A stretch of DNA of 64,000 bases from Kordia sp039026955 (GTDB taxonomy: Bacteria > Bacteroidota > Bacteroidia > Flavobacteriales > Flavobacteriaceae). Below the pieces are notes generated by a model, which made no database searches, was not told the origin of the DNA, and saw nothing but the letters and a program-made list of their open reading frames with translations. The stretch spans positions 34,218-98,217 of the forward strand of contig JBCCLH010000021.1 in NCBI GenBank assembly GCA_039026955.1, written 5' to 3'. Both the position numbers and the translations under genes were made by a program. This document shows, piece by piece, positions 1 through 8,697 of the stretch (position 1 is the first letter of the stretch; each line of letters opens with the position of its first letter).

Positions 1-76
1 TTTCTAACACTATCCACATAAGCAAAAACAAACCGTTCAAATACAGACTCGCATTACCTTTTATAAAAAAATAGAC

Positions 77-1192
77 ATGAAAAAGTTACTACACATCACA
101 TTGTTGCTGCTGAGCTTTACTGCTTTTGGGCAACATTCTACAGAACTCAAAGGATTTGTAAAAAATATAGCTGCTGACACTTTAATTTTAGCAAAATCGT
201 ATCAAGACTTGCGATACAATGGAACTGAAATTCCAGTCGCAAAAAGTAAAGAATTTAGGTTAGTTTTGAAGCATCAATATGTTGAAGAATATGTTTTTGT
301 GTATAAAAGTGAACTGAAAAATGGCATGTGGCGACCGATTACATTTTTTCCAAATGGCAATACCATAACATTTGAATTATACCCAATTCAAGAGTATGCA
401 AAAAATAAAATTAGTGGTGACACTCTTGGTCAACAAAAAAAGCGATACGAGGAAGCGTTAGGTGAAAAGTTTTCAAAAACTGCTGATGAAATTTATGGAG
501 AATTGTATCAGCTTGAAAAAGACGGTAGAGAAGTAGCTACTGTAAAATTAAGATTAGATTCCTTAAACAAAAAAATATTGGCATTTCAATATGATTATTT
601 CTTGCAGGATACGAGTATTGTAGGTTTAGACGAATATGTGATTTTATTGGAGAATGCAAAACAAATGCTGATTTCGCCAGAAATTTTTAAACCCTATCAA
701 ACATATTATGTAAAATTAAAGCCAAAACATCCGTTGACGGAACGCGCACAGAATCTCTACATCGCGTTAACTACAGTGAAAGTTGGTCAACATTATGTGG
801 ATATTGCTCTTGAAGATAGAAACGATATTGCTGTCAAGCTATCAGAATTGTTACAAAAAGAAACATTTACCATTCTAGATTTATGGTCGCCTTGGTGTGG
901 ACCTTGTATCGCAAAGAGTCGAAAAGTAAAAGAAAACTATTCCAAATTATCAAAAAACGTACAAATAATTGGCGTTGTAGGCGGAATTGATCGCAAAGAA
1001 AAAGCCGAAAAAGCCATTGATAGATTTGCCTATCCTTGGAAGAATTATCTTGAAGTTGCTAATAAAAATAAAATTTGGGAAAAGTATGGAATTTCAAATG
1101 CTGGTGGCGCGCAATTTCTGATCAATCAGAAAGGTGAAATAGTAGCCATCAATCCAACAATAGAGGATTTGTTGAAAATCATTCAGGAGTAA
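77..1192 (+). CDS. Secreted TlpA-like thioredoxin-fold protein
   Basis: A 371-residue protein with an N-terminal signal peptide (hydrophobic run ending in FG-Q near residue 19), so it is probably exported to the periplasm. Residues about 250-371 form a thioredoxin fold, with the redox motif W-C-G-P-C at Cys274/Cys277. The middle part (about 30-240) resembles the extra N-terminal domain of Bacteroidota TlpA-type thiol-disulfide proteins. Odd point: where thioredoxins carry a cis-proline before the last strands (usually G-x-P-T), this protein reads N-A-G-G-A-Q-F. The substrate-docking loop is therefore altered, although the CxxC is intact. A strong hairpin terminator follows directly, so the gene is probably the end of its transcript. 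The substrate is unknown. Confidence 0.8.
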   Translation: MKKLLHITLLLLSFTAFGQHSTELKGFVKNIAADTLILAKSYQDLRYNGTEIPVAKSKEFRLVLKHQYVEEYVFVYKSELKNGMWRPITFFPNGNTITFELYPIQEYAKNKISGDTLGQQKKRYEEALGEKFSKTADEIYGELYQLEKDGREVATVKLRLDSLNKKILAFQYDYFLQDTSIVGLDEYVILLENAKQMLISPEIFKPYQTYYVKLKPKHPLTERAQNLYIALTTVKVGQHYVDIALEDRNDIAVKLSELLQKETFTILDLWSPWCGPCIAKSRKVKENYSKLSKNVQIIGVVGGIDRKEKAEKAIDRFAYPWKNYLEVANKNKIWEKYGISNAGGAQFLINQKGEIVAINPTIEDLLKIIQE

Positions 1193-1219
1193 AATAAAAC
1201 AGAGCACATAGCACAATTG

Positions 1220-1260
1220 AAAACACATTCGTATTAGATTTCTGCATACGAATGTGTTTT
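1220..1260 (+). terminator. Intrinsic terminator after the thioredoxin-like gene
   Basis: A perfect 15-bp stem (1220-1234 with 1246-1260) around an 11-nt loop, with A-rich and T-rich flanks. It lies between the end of the + strand gene and the end of a convergent peptide gene, so it may work in both directions. Confidence 0.8.
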
Positions 1261-1309
1261 TTATTTGATCTTGAGATATTTTACTTATAAGTTAGTCGCA
1301 AAACCTAAA

Positions 1310-1516
1310 TTAATAACACGCTGCTAATTTATAAGTTAAAGCATACGTTGAGGTTGTATTTGGATGTTCCGTTTCATCTTCCTCTTGTTCTGTTGGTAAT
1401 GCACCGCATAAAGTATCTTCTGTATCTCTTGGTGGTGGCGCACCTCCGTGAATTGCCAAATTGGAAATCGATTTTTTGTTGAGGTTCAATAGTTTTAACT
1501 TTTGTTTTTTCATCAT
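1310..1516 (-). CDS. GG-leader RiPP-like precursor peptide P1
   Basis: A 68-residue peptide, or 67 if the second ATG (1513) is used, which would match the MKK start of its relatives. The leader reads K-L-K-L-L-N-L-N-K-K-S-I-S-N-L and ends in a Gly-Gly at about residues 24-25, followed by A-P-P-P-R-D-T-E-D. The core has only two Cys but many Thr/Ser/Glu. The LNKxxIS(x)L...GG leader is the pattern of Bacteroidota class I lanthipeptide-type precursors (pinensin-like), which is family knowledge. Lanthionine modification is an inference, as no LanB/LanC-type enzyme is nearby. The leader and first core residues are nearly identical to those of P2, and the C-terminal halves differ completely. Confidence 0.65.
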   Translation of the reverse strand: MMKKQKLKLLNLNKKSISNLAIHGGAPPPRDTEDTLCGALPTEQEEDETEHPNTTSTYALTYKLAACY

Positions 1517-1550
1517 TATAGTTTTAAGTTGTAAATATTAATAGCAAAAC

Positions 1551-1754
1551 CTATTGGCTACACGTTTTATATATTTTTTTTGATAATATACATGAGGATA
1601 GTTCTGTTTCCATATTTTCATGTTCTGAAGGCGCTGTACAAACCGAACATACAGAATCCTCTGTATCTCTTGGCGGCGGCGCACCTCCATAGATTGCCAA
1701 ATTGGAAATTGATTTTTTGTTAAGGTTTAATGATTTTAGGTTTTTTTTCTTCAT
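1551..1754 (-). CDS. GG-leader RiPP-like precursor peptide P2
   Basis: A 67-residue peptide beginning MKKKNLKSLNLNKKSIS, with Gly-Gly at residues 23-24 and then A-P-P-P-R-D-T-E-D as in P1. The core carries four Cys (a C-S-V-C pair, one central, one near the end) and a P-S-E-H-E-N stretch that recurs as P-S-E-H-Q-N in P3. It lies about 34 bp upstream of P1 on the same strand, and the leader-coding DNA of the two is almost identical, pointing to a recent tandem duplication. Export by a GG-specific peptidase transporter is likely from the leader type, but no such transporter is in the window. Confidence 0.65.
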   Translation of the reverse strand: MKKKNLKSLNLNKKSISNLAIYGGAPPPRDTEDSVCSVCTAPSEHENMETELSSCILSKKIYKTCSQ

Positions 1755-1837
1755 ACTTTTTGTGTTTAAAATGATGAATCAAAGCAACCTCTTTTTGCTT
1801 AAAATTTAAAACAAAGTCAATGACGTATCATGAATTA

Positions 1838-2134
1838 TCATTCGTGAGCAAAACCGTTGGGTTTACAATTTTGATGTTCTGACGGCGGTTGTGCTTTTGT
1901 AATTCCTGTATTTGTATTGCATTCGCAATCAACAAACAATGATGTGTGGCAATCAGTTACGTTTGAAGGATTTGATGTTGTACATTCTGGATACCCAGAT
2001 GGTTCCATGCCTATAGTTGTTGTAGTTAATTCTGCATCTGCTCCCACATTTCCTCCGCTTTTTCGGTGAAGTATGGTGAGGTTTGAAATGCGATACTTTT
2101 TTAAATTCAGATTTTTTAGCTGTTGTTTTTTCAT
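1838..2134 (-). CDS. GG-leader RiPP-like precursor peptide P3
   Basis: A 98-residue peptide with the leader K-N-L-N-L-K-K-Y-R-I-S-N-L followed by an unusually long linker (T-I-L-H-R-K-S) before Gly-Gly at about 27-28. The core is Thr/Ser/Asn-rich (a run of four Thr, several T-S and N-T pairs) and has five Cys, two of them as C-E-C. It is the first peptide gene downstream of the TPR/AraC regulator on the same strand (gap about 110 bp) and could share regulation with it. It is longer than the other members, and its product chemistry is unknown. Confidence 0.6.
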   Translation of the reverse strand: MKKQQLKNLNLKKYRISNLTILHRKSGGNVGADAELTTTTIGMEPSGYPECTTSNPSNVTDCHTSLFVDCECNTNTGITKAQPPSEHQNCKPNGFAHE

Positions 2135-2244
2135 ATTATGTTGGGTTGTTGGATTAATAAGTTCTGAATCAAAAAAATATTGACTTAAAATAAAAATTAT
2201 ACCATTGATAAATCATGATTCATCAATAGATATGTTGTTTTTGA

Positions 2245-3894
2245 CTACAAATTTTTTAAATATTGAGAAGGATGAATGCCTGTTTGTGCCTTAAAAGCTC
2301 TAGAAAATGTTTCTTGTCTCTTAAATCCGAACTCTTCCGCAATGGCTTTGATCGTGTAGGATTGTAGTTTTTTATCGTTTTTTAAGCGTATCAAAGCGTT
2401 GTTAATTCGCAATTCTGTAATATACGCTGTAAACGATTTTCCCTTATAGCGATTGATCACTTTGGATAAGTACGTAGCATTGGTATCGAGCTTTTCTGCC
2501 ATAAAGCTTAAGTTACACGCGGTAGCTAAATAGTATTTTTGTTTTTCAAAACTATCTATTCGATCTAAAATGAGTTTTACATTTTCATCAGAAACGGCTT
2601 GTTTTCTTGAAGAAGACTTTTTTCCCTGATCACGCTCTAATTCGGTAACTTTTTTAAGAATTCCTCGAAACTTTTTCTTGGTGGATTTTTCTCTAAGTCG
2701 ATAATAAAACACACTGCCAAAAAGCAACAGCAATAAACTGACCGCTACGATAATGAATCCTTTTTTACTTCGAGTTTGTTTTGCCAATGCAGTTCCTAAG
2801 TTTTCTATTTCCGTTTTTAAAGGAGACATATCTACGAGTTCATGAGTTTCATTATTGATTTGTATGTCTTTTAAATTTTGCTTTTTCTCCAATGCTGCAT
2901 ATTTTTGAAAATGAAATAGATGCTTTTCAGGATTGTTTTCTTCGAGATACGCTAGTGCTAAAAACTCATGCAATTCTTTTTCGTTAGCATCTACATCATC
3001 ATTAGCATTGATAATGATATGTGCTTTTTCTAAATACTGTATCGTTTCTTTATAAGCTGCTAGCTCATAATGACTTTTTCCAATGTAAAATAACGAGGTT
3101 GCATATAAGTTTTTATTCTTGGTTTCTGAATAATTCTGAACTTCTTTGGCGACTAAAATACAGTCATCATAACTTGCTTTTTGATAAAAAATAATCGCTT
3201 TGTTCATTAACAAAGGGAAATAATTTAGGGAATCTCTTTTAGAACAAGCATTCAGTCCTGCTTTATTGTAAATGTTGGCTTCCTCAGGTTGTTTCATCCA
3301 AAGATACGCATCGGCAATATTCATCAATGCTATAATTTTGTAGTAGTTTGTATTTGGAGTATCACCTAAGGTTTTTAGCGCTTTCAAGATATTTTTATAA
3401 ATAACAATGACTTCATCAAAATCCTTATGCTTTTTTTTAATCGCAGCAATACTTAGCATTGGCGCAATTTCATACAGGTAGTTTTCCTGTTTCTCCGCAT
3501 ACTTTTTCGCTTCTACATAGGCAAGAAGTGCTTTTGAGTCTGCTCCCAATTCAAAAAGAATATCGCCTTTTAATAACAAACATTTATACAAAAACCATTG
3601 ATCTTGCACTTTAGAATTTTGTGCTACAGCAGTTTCAATCGTTTGTAAAGCAATGCTGTTTTTTTCTAGTAAATGTTGACATTTGGCAATATAATAGGAA
3701 GTCTTTACCAGTTGTTCCTTATTATCATTGAGTATGGCTACCTCTTTTGCTTTGACTGCGTATGCTAGTGCTTTTGCATTATCCTCAAAAATGAATTCGG
3801 TATATAAATGAACTAATTCCTCAAATGATTCATGATCTTGCGCGTTGGCATCACACAGAAAAACACAAAAAAATAATAACAGCCATTGTTTCAT
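2245..3894 (-). CDS. Membrane-anchored TPR / AraC-type transcriptional regulator
   Basis: A 549-residue hybrid regulator of a type common in Bacteroidota. Signal sequence 1-19; TPR-like helical repeats about 25-340 that would lie in the periplasm; one transmembrane helix about 379-398; and a cytoplasmic AraC/XylS DNA-binding domain about 440-549 with two helix-turn-helix units (A-E-K-L-D-T-N-A-T-Y-L-S and A-E-E-F-G-F-K-R-Q-E-T-F-S). The layout suggests direct signalling from periplasm to DNA without a kinase. Three GG-leader peptide genes follow on the same strand, and a fourth starts divergently about 210 bp upstream. This makes the peptides plausible targets, but no operator was identified. 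The signal sensed is unknown. Confidence 0.88.
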   Translation of the reverse strand: MKQWLLLFFCVFLCDANAQDHESFEELVHLYTEFIFEDNAKALAYAVKAKEVAILNDNKEQLVKTSYYIAKCQHLLEKNSIALQTIETAVAQNSKVQDQWFLYKCLLLKGDILFELGADSKALLAYVEAKKYAEKQENYLYEIAPMLSIAAIKKKHKDFDEVIVIYKNILKALKTLGDTPNTNYYKIIALMNIADAYLWMKQPEEANIYNKAGLNACSKRDSLNYFPLLMNKAIIFYQKASYDDCILVAKEVQNYSETKNKNLYATSLFYIGKSHYELAAYKETIQYLEKAHIIINANDDVDANEKELHEFLALAYLEENNPEKHLFHFQKYAALEKKQNLKDIQINNETHELVDMSPLKTEIENLGTALAKQTRSKKGFIIVAVSLLLLLFGSVFYYRLREKSTKKKFRGILKKVTELERDQGKKSSSRKQAVSDENVKLILDRIDSFEKQKYYLATACNLSFMAEKLDTNATYLSKVINRYKGKSFTAYITELRINNALIRLKNDKKLQSYTIKAIAEEFGFKRQETFSRAFKAQTGIHPSQYLKNL

Positions 3895-4105
3895 GAGTCT
3901 ACTTTTTTTAAAAACAATCCTTGATAAAAAATTACTACCATCAGAATATTCAATTTGTCAACAATATTTAGTATCCAAAAGTAGTATATATAGTTATCTG
4001 ATGAAATAATGCACTGATAAACTGTTAAAGGGGAATTTTCCCTTAGAATTTATTGTAATAATTTTCTTTAATTTGAATTAATGTTAATCTTTAAAATCAT
4101 TGATC

Positions 4106-4381
4106 ATGAAAAAAAGAAATTTTAAATCATTAGCTTTAAACAAAGAGTCTATTTCTAATTTACGGATAAACAATGCTGTTGGTGGAAACTCAGAAGTATC
4201 ATATATGTCATATAGAGGATGGACATGTCCGCATGATGCTTCACAATTTTCTAATTGCGAAGATAGAGGAGGAGAAGATCCAAAAGATCCAACATCAAGA
4301 CCAACAGTAGAGACTTTAGAGTTATCATATTGCCCAGGCATTGGCATGCCTCCAACATGCATGTCAATAGTTTGTGCATAA
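4106..4381 (+). CDS. GG-leader RiPP-like precursor peptide P4
   Basis: A 91-residue peptide starting at the ATG at 4106; an in-frame TTG at 4100 is less likely because all relatives begin MKK. The leader K-R-N-F-K-S-L-A-L-N-K-E-S-I-S-N-L is followed by R-I-N-N-A-V-G-G. The core is rich in Ser, Pro, Tyr and acidic residues and has five Cys, three of them in the last 20 residues. It is transcribed divergently from the TPR/AraC regulator. A hairpin terminator lies about 100 bp downstream. A similar-length reading frame on the opposite strand is treated as a shadow. Confidence 0.6.
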   Translation: MKKRNFKSLALNKESISNLRINNAVGGNSEVSYMSYRGWTCPHDASQFSNCEDRGGEDPKDPTSRPTVETLELSYCPGIGMPPTCMSIVCA

Positions 4382-4481
4382 TTTAATTCATTGACTAGCG
4401 AGCTTCGGTTCACTTTTTTTTAGTATAAATAAATATGTCGTTACCTTATTTTCTACAATTAAGATAGTTCTAATAAGAGAA

Positions 4482-4524
4482 AAAAAGATCGCAAACAATT
4501 CTATGACTTGCTTGCGATCTTTTT
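4482..4524. terminator. Bidirectional intrinsic terminator
   Basis: A 13-bp perfect stem (4482-4494 with 4512-4524) flanked by A-run and T-run, with a 17-nt loop. It sits between peptide P4 (+) and the convergent kelch gene (-), so it can end both transcripts. Confidence 0.75.
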
Positions 4525-4545
4525 AATTTTTTGTCTATAATTCAA

Positions 4546-5919
4546 TTATGATTCTGTTTTCTCCTGAACATTCTTAGTATTACGAACTTTAGTATTGGAA
4601 AACGCTTCAATGTCAATACGGTACACTTTTCTCGAAGGATTCATATACGCACCATTCTGCACATAACCTCCTAAAATATATAAGTGATTGTTGTGATAGA
4701 ACAATTCGCCTGCTTCCACATTCAAGCTAATTGCATATTCATTGAGTTCTTTAGAAACGGTGTTGTACGTAGAAATTCTTCCTTTGTTGTAAATGTAAAT
4801 GACGTTTCCTTTGGTAGCGAGCGCAGGTCGTTCCATACCTCTAAAAAGCTCACCTTCAATTTTCCATTTTCCAGTCTTTAAATCGAAAGATTCAATTCGA
4901 TTTAAAGGCTTTCTATTAAATCCGCCAATCAAATAAATAGCATCATTCACTACGACAGCTTTGGTTTCTTTTGCTTCTGGCATTTCGCCTAATTTATACC
5001 AGTAACCAGATTTTACATTATAGAAGTGAATGTCTCTTGTATATTTCTTTTTGCCTCGCTTGTTAATTTTTTTCACTCCACCTAAAAAGATCAGATAATC
5101 ACCATACGAAACAGAAGCAAAATTCACTGCTTGATGCGGATTCGGCGTATCTTCTTTAATAACATTAGATTTTGTATCATAAATCTCCACAACATCATCT
5201 AAATAAATGTTATTCCCAGAAACTCTTTTTCCGCCCATCACATAAATTTCATCGTCATACACATGTAAATTATGCGAAGCACGTTCTCTAAACTCCAAAT
5301 CGGAAGTCTCCCAAGTATCCTTTTCAATATCGTACATCATGAGCTTCCCAGAATGCGATTCGCCATAACTAGTCACCATCAAACTCATACGATTCATTAA
5401 TTCATCAAATGTTGGAGCAATTTGACGGGAAGTTATTTCTGTAGCATTAGCAAATGCATTGTTGGTATGATTATTTTTTCCGCCGATGACTATAATTTTA
5501 TCATCTGTAATTGCTGCGGCAAATTCGTGCAAACCTCGTTTTAAAGACGCTTTTTCGGTATACGGAATAGTCAATTGCAATTTTTTATCGCCTTTTACAA
5601 CTACTTTATTCAACTCTGTATGATCCTTAACCAAATAAATTTTTAATCCTTCTTCTGAGATTTTTGAAATTGTTACTTTCTGAGTCATATATCCTAAATG
5701 AGAAATACGAATAAATTTATCGCGATTCGTTTCAGTATTTAGTTCAAACTTTCCTTTCTCATTTGTAATTGCGCCCGCATCATCGTCATTATCATCAAAA
5801 TACACATGAGCAGAAGCGATGACTTTATCTGTTTCATGATCCAGTACAATTCCTTTAATATTTTGTGCAAAAATGGTCAGCGAAAGAAAGCTCATCAGTA
5901 CTGTTAATTTTATTTTCAT
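4546..5919 (-). CDS. Carboxypeptidase-regulatory-like plus kelch-repeat secreted protein
   Basis: A 457-residue protein taken from the ATG at 5919; an upstream in-frame ATG would add six residues that spoil the signal peptide (M-K-I-K-L-T-V-L-M...F-A-Q). After the signal comes a CarboxypepD_reg-like beta-sandwich (about 20-105, I-K-G-I-V-L-D start). About six kelch-type blades follow, recognisable by I-G-G, M-G-G, L-G-G, I-G-G and L-G-G motifs after hydrophobic strands. Together they should make a beta-propeller, probably a periplasmic or surface binding module. No catalytic residues were recognised. It is flanked by a terminator on one side and small repeats on the other, so it is probably monocistronic. 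Confidence 0.8.
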   Translation of the reverse strand: MKIKLTVLMSFLSLTIFAQNIKGIVLDHETDKVIASAHVYFDDNDDDAGAITNEKGKFELNTETNRDKFIRISHLGYMTQKVTISKISEEGLKIYLVKDHTELNKVVVKGDKKLQLTIPYTEKASLKRGLHEFAAAITDDKIIVIGGKNNHTNNAFANATEITSRQIAPTFDELMNRMSLMVTSYGESHSGKLMMYDIEKDTWETSDLEFRERASHNLHVYDDEIYVMGGKRVSGNNIYLDDVVEIYDTKSNVIKEDTPNPHQAVNFASVSYGDYLIFLGGVKKINKRGKKKYTRDIHFYNVKSGYWYKLGEMPEAKETKAVVVNDAIYLIGGFNRKPLNRIESFDLKTGKWKIEGELFRGMERPALATKGNVIYIYNKGRISTYNTVSKELNEYAISLNVEAGELFYHNNHLYILGGYVQNGAYMNPSRKVYRIDIEAFSNTKVRNTKNVQEKTES

Positions 5920-6084
5920 AGCATACAATATTAACATGATTAGACAAAAAAAAGAAGGTCGATTTCCTTTGATAGAGGAAACAATTCTTTCCTATAAAGT
6001 TACAAAATTTTGCTGTTTTTGTTGTTATTTCTAGACTAAATCCGATACGTTTTAGCAAAAAGTTAACGGTTCAAATAAAGTGAT

Positions 6085-6220
6085 GTGTAAAGTCTCCGTT
6101 CAAGTAAAGTCTCCCAACTTTACATAATGCCGTAAATGTGTATATTTTCTTTTTGTTTCAAACTTTACAAGTAGTTTATGCTGAAGCGAAGCTAAGTAAA
6201 GTCTCCCGACTTTACATAAT
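6085..6220. repeat. Short intergenic hairpin repeats (AAGTAAAGTCTCCC type)
   Basis: Two nearly identical 27-bp copies (6102-6128 and 6194-6220, one mismatch) each contain GTAAAGT...ACTTTAC inverted arms, plus a partial third copy at 6085-6098. The last copy overlaps the 3' end of the serine hydrolase gene. They lie between convergently and tandemly placed gene ends and may be REP-like sequences or weak transcription stops. Confidence 0.6.
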
Positions 6221-7315
6221 CAACAAATTAATCTTTTCCCAAAGCACATTATCAAAGCCAGATAAAGCAAAACTAACATCATCAGCAGCATTTCCCATTC
6301 GGATGACAACCAAATCTTTGCTTGGAACAATATAAATTTTCTGATCATTCTTGCCCAAAGCACAATACATATCTTGTGGTGCATTTGGAATCAATTCGCC
6401 ACTAAACTGTAATTGGGTTTGCGGCAAGCGAAAACTCGATTTTCCATTCAACCACCACAAATAGCCATACGACTGATTGATATTTTGAGAAGTGGAAGTC
6501 GCTTCATTCAAAAAACTTTCAGGAATAATTTGTGTGTCGTTCCATTTGCCTTTTGCAGCGATTAACAAGCCAAATCGCGCCATACTTCTCGTCGTACTCC
6601 AATAGACATTATTATTTCCCGTCTGAATCCAAGCGCCTGTCATTCCAATGCGACTTTTCAATTTTGCAGTAAAATAATCATCCCAAGTTTGGTTACTTGC
6701 CGAAGCAATCACATCTTGCATGCGCACATACACACCGTGATATGCCCAACGCGTTCCTGCATCGGAAAGATACTGTAAATCATTTGGCGCAATGCCATCG
6801 CCCAAACCATCATCCAAACCAGAAGTCATGGATAATAAGTTTTTACAGGTGATTAAATTTTCTTTTTCCAGTGGAGCACTTGTCCAGCCAGTCCCAATAT
6901 GATCAGAAACTTTGTCGTTGAGATCAATCAAATTTTCTTCCTGCGCAATGCCTGCCATGGCTGTCGTCAAGGTTTTTCCGGCACTTGCCCAATACCATGG
7001 TGAACTTTCCGTATGATCGTTCATGTACTGTTCCACTACGATTTTTCCTTTGTGTAAGATGATAAAACTCTTGGTATTTTTATCTTCGAGATAGTCTAAA
7101 AGTGGCTGCAATTGATCAGCATTCCAATTCAATTCTGTAATCGTATTTGTTTCCCAAGAATCAGAATTTAACGGTGGAAAATATAGGGAATCATCAACAT
7201 TGGAGGGCGTTTCTGCTTGTGTGGTTTCTGGTGGAATTTCATCAGTATCTTCCGAAGCACAATTCAAAAACAAGATCAAAAATAGGATAGGAGCAAAAAA
7301 AAGTGGTCGATTCAT
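6212..7315 (-). CDS. Serine hydrolase, class C beta-lactamase / esterase-like lipoprotein
   Basis: A 367-residue protein. The ATG at 7315 is chosen because it directly precedes a lipoprotein-like signal (F-L-I-L-F-L-N-C, Cys19); an upstream in-frame start only adds charged residues. The domain is the serine beta-lactamase/penicillin-binding-protein fold, with S-x-x-K at Ser111-Lys114 (W-A-S-A-G-K) and long matches in style to the class C/esterase family. The family's Y-x-N motif is not obvious (Y-H-G-V-Y region instead), so it is more likely an esterase or D-aminopeptidase-like enzyme than a true beta-lactamase. It is divergent from rimO. The substrate cannot be told. Confidence 0.8.
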   Translation of the reverse strand: MNRPLFFAPILFLILFLNCASEDTDEIPPETTQAETPSNVDDSLYFPPLNSDSWETNTITELNWNADQLQPLLDYLEDKNTKSFIILHKGKIVVEQYMNDHTESSPWYWASAGKTLTTAMAGIAQEENLIDLNDKVSDHIGTGWTSAPLEKENLITCKNLLSMTSGLDDGLGDGIAPNDLQYLSDAGTRWAYHGVYVRMQDVIASASNQTWDDYFTAKLKSRIGMTGAWIQTGNNNVYWSTTRSMARFGLLIAAKGKWNDTQIIPESFLNEATSTSQNINQSYGYLWWLNGKSSFRLPQTQLQFSGELIPNAPQDMYCALGKNDQKIYIVPSKDLVVIRMGNAADDVSFALSGFDNVLWEKINLLIM

Positions 7316-7370
7316 CGTATGGATTTTCGTTTTTAGACTCATAAATATACCAAAGGTTTAAATTAGATTG

Positions 7371-7378
7371 TATCTTTG
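7371..7378 (+). promoter_or_regulatory. TAnnTTTG -7 element of rimO
   Basis: TATCTTTG, an exact match to the Bacteroidota -7 consensus, 17 bp before the rimO ATG. This implies a short leader of roughly 10-14 nt. Confidence 0.7.
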
Positions 7379-7395
7379 CGCACTGATTTTTTGAT

Positions 7396-8697
7396 ATGAG
7401 AACGAAGACTTTAAAGAAAAATAAGATCAATGTAGTCACGCTTGGTTGTTCTAAGAATGTATATGATTCTGAGGTTTTGATGGGACAATTGAAGGCGAAT
7501 GGAAAACAAGTAGCACACGAAGAAGAAGGAAATATTGTTGTCATAAATACCTGTGGATTCATCAATAATGCAAAAGAACAAAGTGTCAATACCATTTTGG
7601 ACTACGTACAGAAGAAGGAAGATGGAGTTGTGGATAAAGTCTTTGTCACAGGTTGTTTGAGTGAACGCTATAAGCCCGATTTAGAAGCAGAAATTCCAGA
7701 TGTGGATCAATACTTCGGAACGTCCGATTTGCCACGTTTGTTAAAAGCTTTAGGAGCTGACTACAAACACGAATTGATCGGTGAGCGTATCACCACCACA
7801 CCAAAAAACTATGCATATCTTAAAATTGCAGAAGGTTGCGATCGTCCGTGTTCATTCTGTGCAATTCCGTTGATGCGTGGAAAACACAAATCAAAACCAA
7901 TAGAAGAACTCGTTACAGAAACCGAAAAACTAGCAGCCAAAGGTGTTAAAGAATTAATTCTCATCGCACAAGATTTAACCTATTACGGACTCGATTTATA
8001 CAAAAAAAGAAATCTAGCTGAATTGCTACGCGAATTGGTAAAAGTAGAAGGAATCGAGTGGATTCGTTTGCATTACGCCTTTCCAACAGGTTTCCCAATG
8101 GATGTATTGGAAGTGATGAATGAAGAACCAAAAATCTGTAACTACTTAGACATTCCATTGCAGCATATTGCTGATGATATTTTGAAGTCTATGCGCCGCG
8201 GAACAACTCAGGCAAAAACTACCAAATTATTAAAAGAATTCAGAGCGGCTGTTCCTGAAATGACCATTCGTACTACCTTAATTGTTGGATATCCAGGAGA
8301 AACCGAAGCACATTTCCAAACACTTAAAAACTGGGTTGAGGAAATGCGTTTCGAACGTTTGGGATGTTTTACCTATTCGCACGAAGAAAATACACATGCG
8401 TACAATTTAGAAGACGATGTGCCAGAAGAAGTGAAGCAACAACGTGCCAATGAAATCATGGAAATTCAGTCGCAAATCTCTTGGGAATTGAATCAACAAA
8501 AAATTGGACAAACCTTTAAATGTATCATAGATCGCAAAGAAGGCAACTATTTCGTAGGACGCACCGAATTCGATTCTCCAGATGTAGACAACGAAGTCCT
8601 CATCGATGCTGCAAAATTCTACGTAAAACAAGGTGAGTTCGTTAAGGTAAAAATCACTGATGCCGCTGACTTTGATTTGTATGGGGAACCGTGTTAG
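7396..8697 (+). CDS. rimO: Ribosomal protein S12 methylthiotransferase RimO
   Basis: 433 residues, the usual family length. Radical-SAM enzyme that methylthiolates an aspartate of ribosomal protein S12. N-terminal MTTase domain with Cys18, Cys53 and Cys87 (L-G-C-S-K-N, N-T-C-G-F, T-G-C-L-S) for one 4Fe-4S cluster. The radical-SAM domain has C-x3-C-x2-C at Cys148/Cys152/Cys155 (G-C-D-R-P-C-S-F-C), and a C-terminal TRAM-like domain follows. The G-C-S-K-N and downstream pattern separates it from MiaB. It has its own promoter, and a repeat-filled gap follows. Confidence 0.95.
   Translation: MRTKTLKKNKINVVTLGCSKNVYDSEVLMGQLKANGKQVAHEEEGNIVVINTCGFINNAKEQSVNTILDYVQKKEDGVVDKVFVTGCLSERYKPDLEAEIPDVDQYFGTSDLPRLLKALGADYKHELIGERITTTPKNYAYLKIAEGCDRPCSFCAIPLMRGKHKSKPIEELVTETEKLAAKGVKELILIAQDLTYYGLDLYKKRNLAELLRELVKVEGIEWIRLHYAFPTGFPMDVLEVMNEEPKICNYLDIPLQHIADDILKSMRRGTTQAKTTKLLKEFRAAVPEMTIRTTLIVGYPGETEAHFQTLKNWVEEMRFERLGCFTYSHEENTHAYNLEDDVPEEVKQQRANEIMEIQSQISWELNQQKIGQTFKCIIDRKEGNYFVGRTEFDSPDVDNEVLIDAAKFYVKQGEFVKVKITDAADFDLYGEPC

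Noticed and set aside
4084..4413. Minus-strand frame opposite peptide P4
   Set aside because: Mirror of the P4 coding sequence; it lacks a leader or domain pattern, whereas P4 has the full family leader.
6212..7315. True class C beta-lactamase
   Set aside because: S-x-x-K is present, but the Y-x-N and K-T-G motifs are not clear; a general esterase/peptidase-like role is safer.
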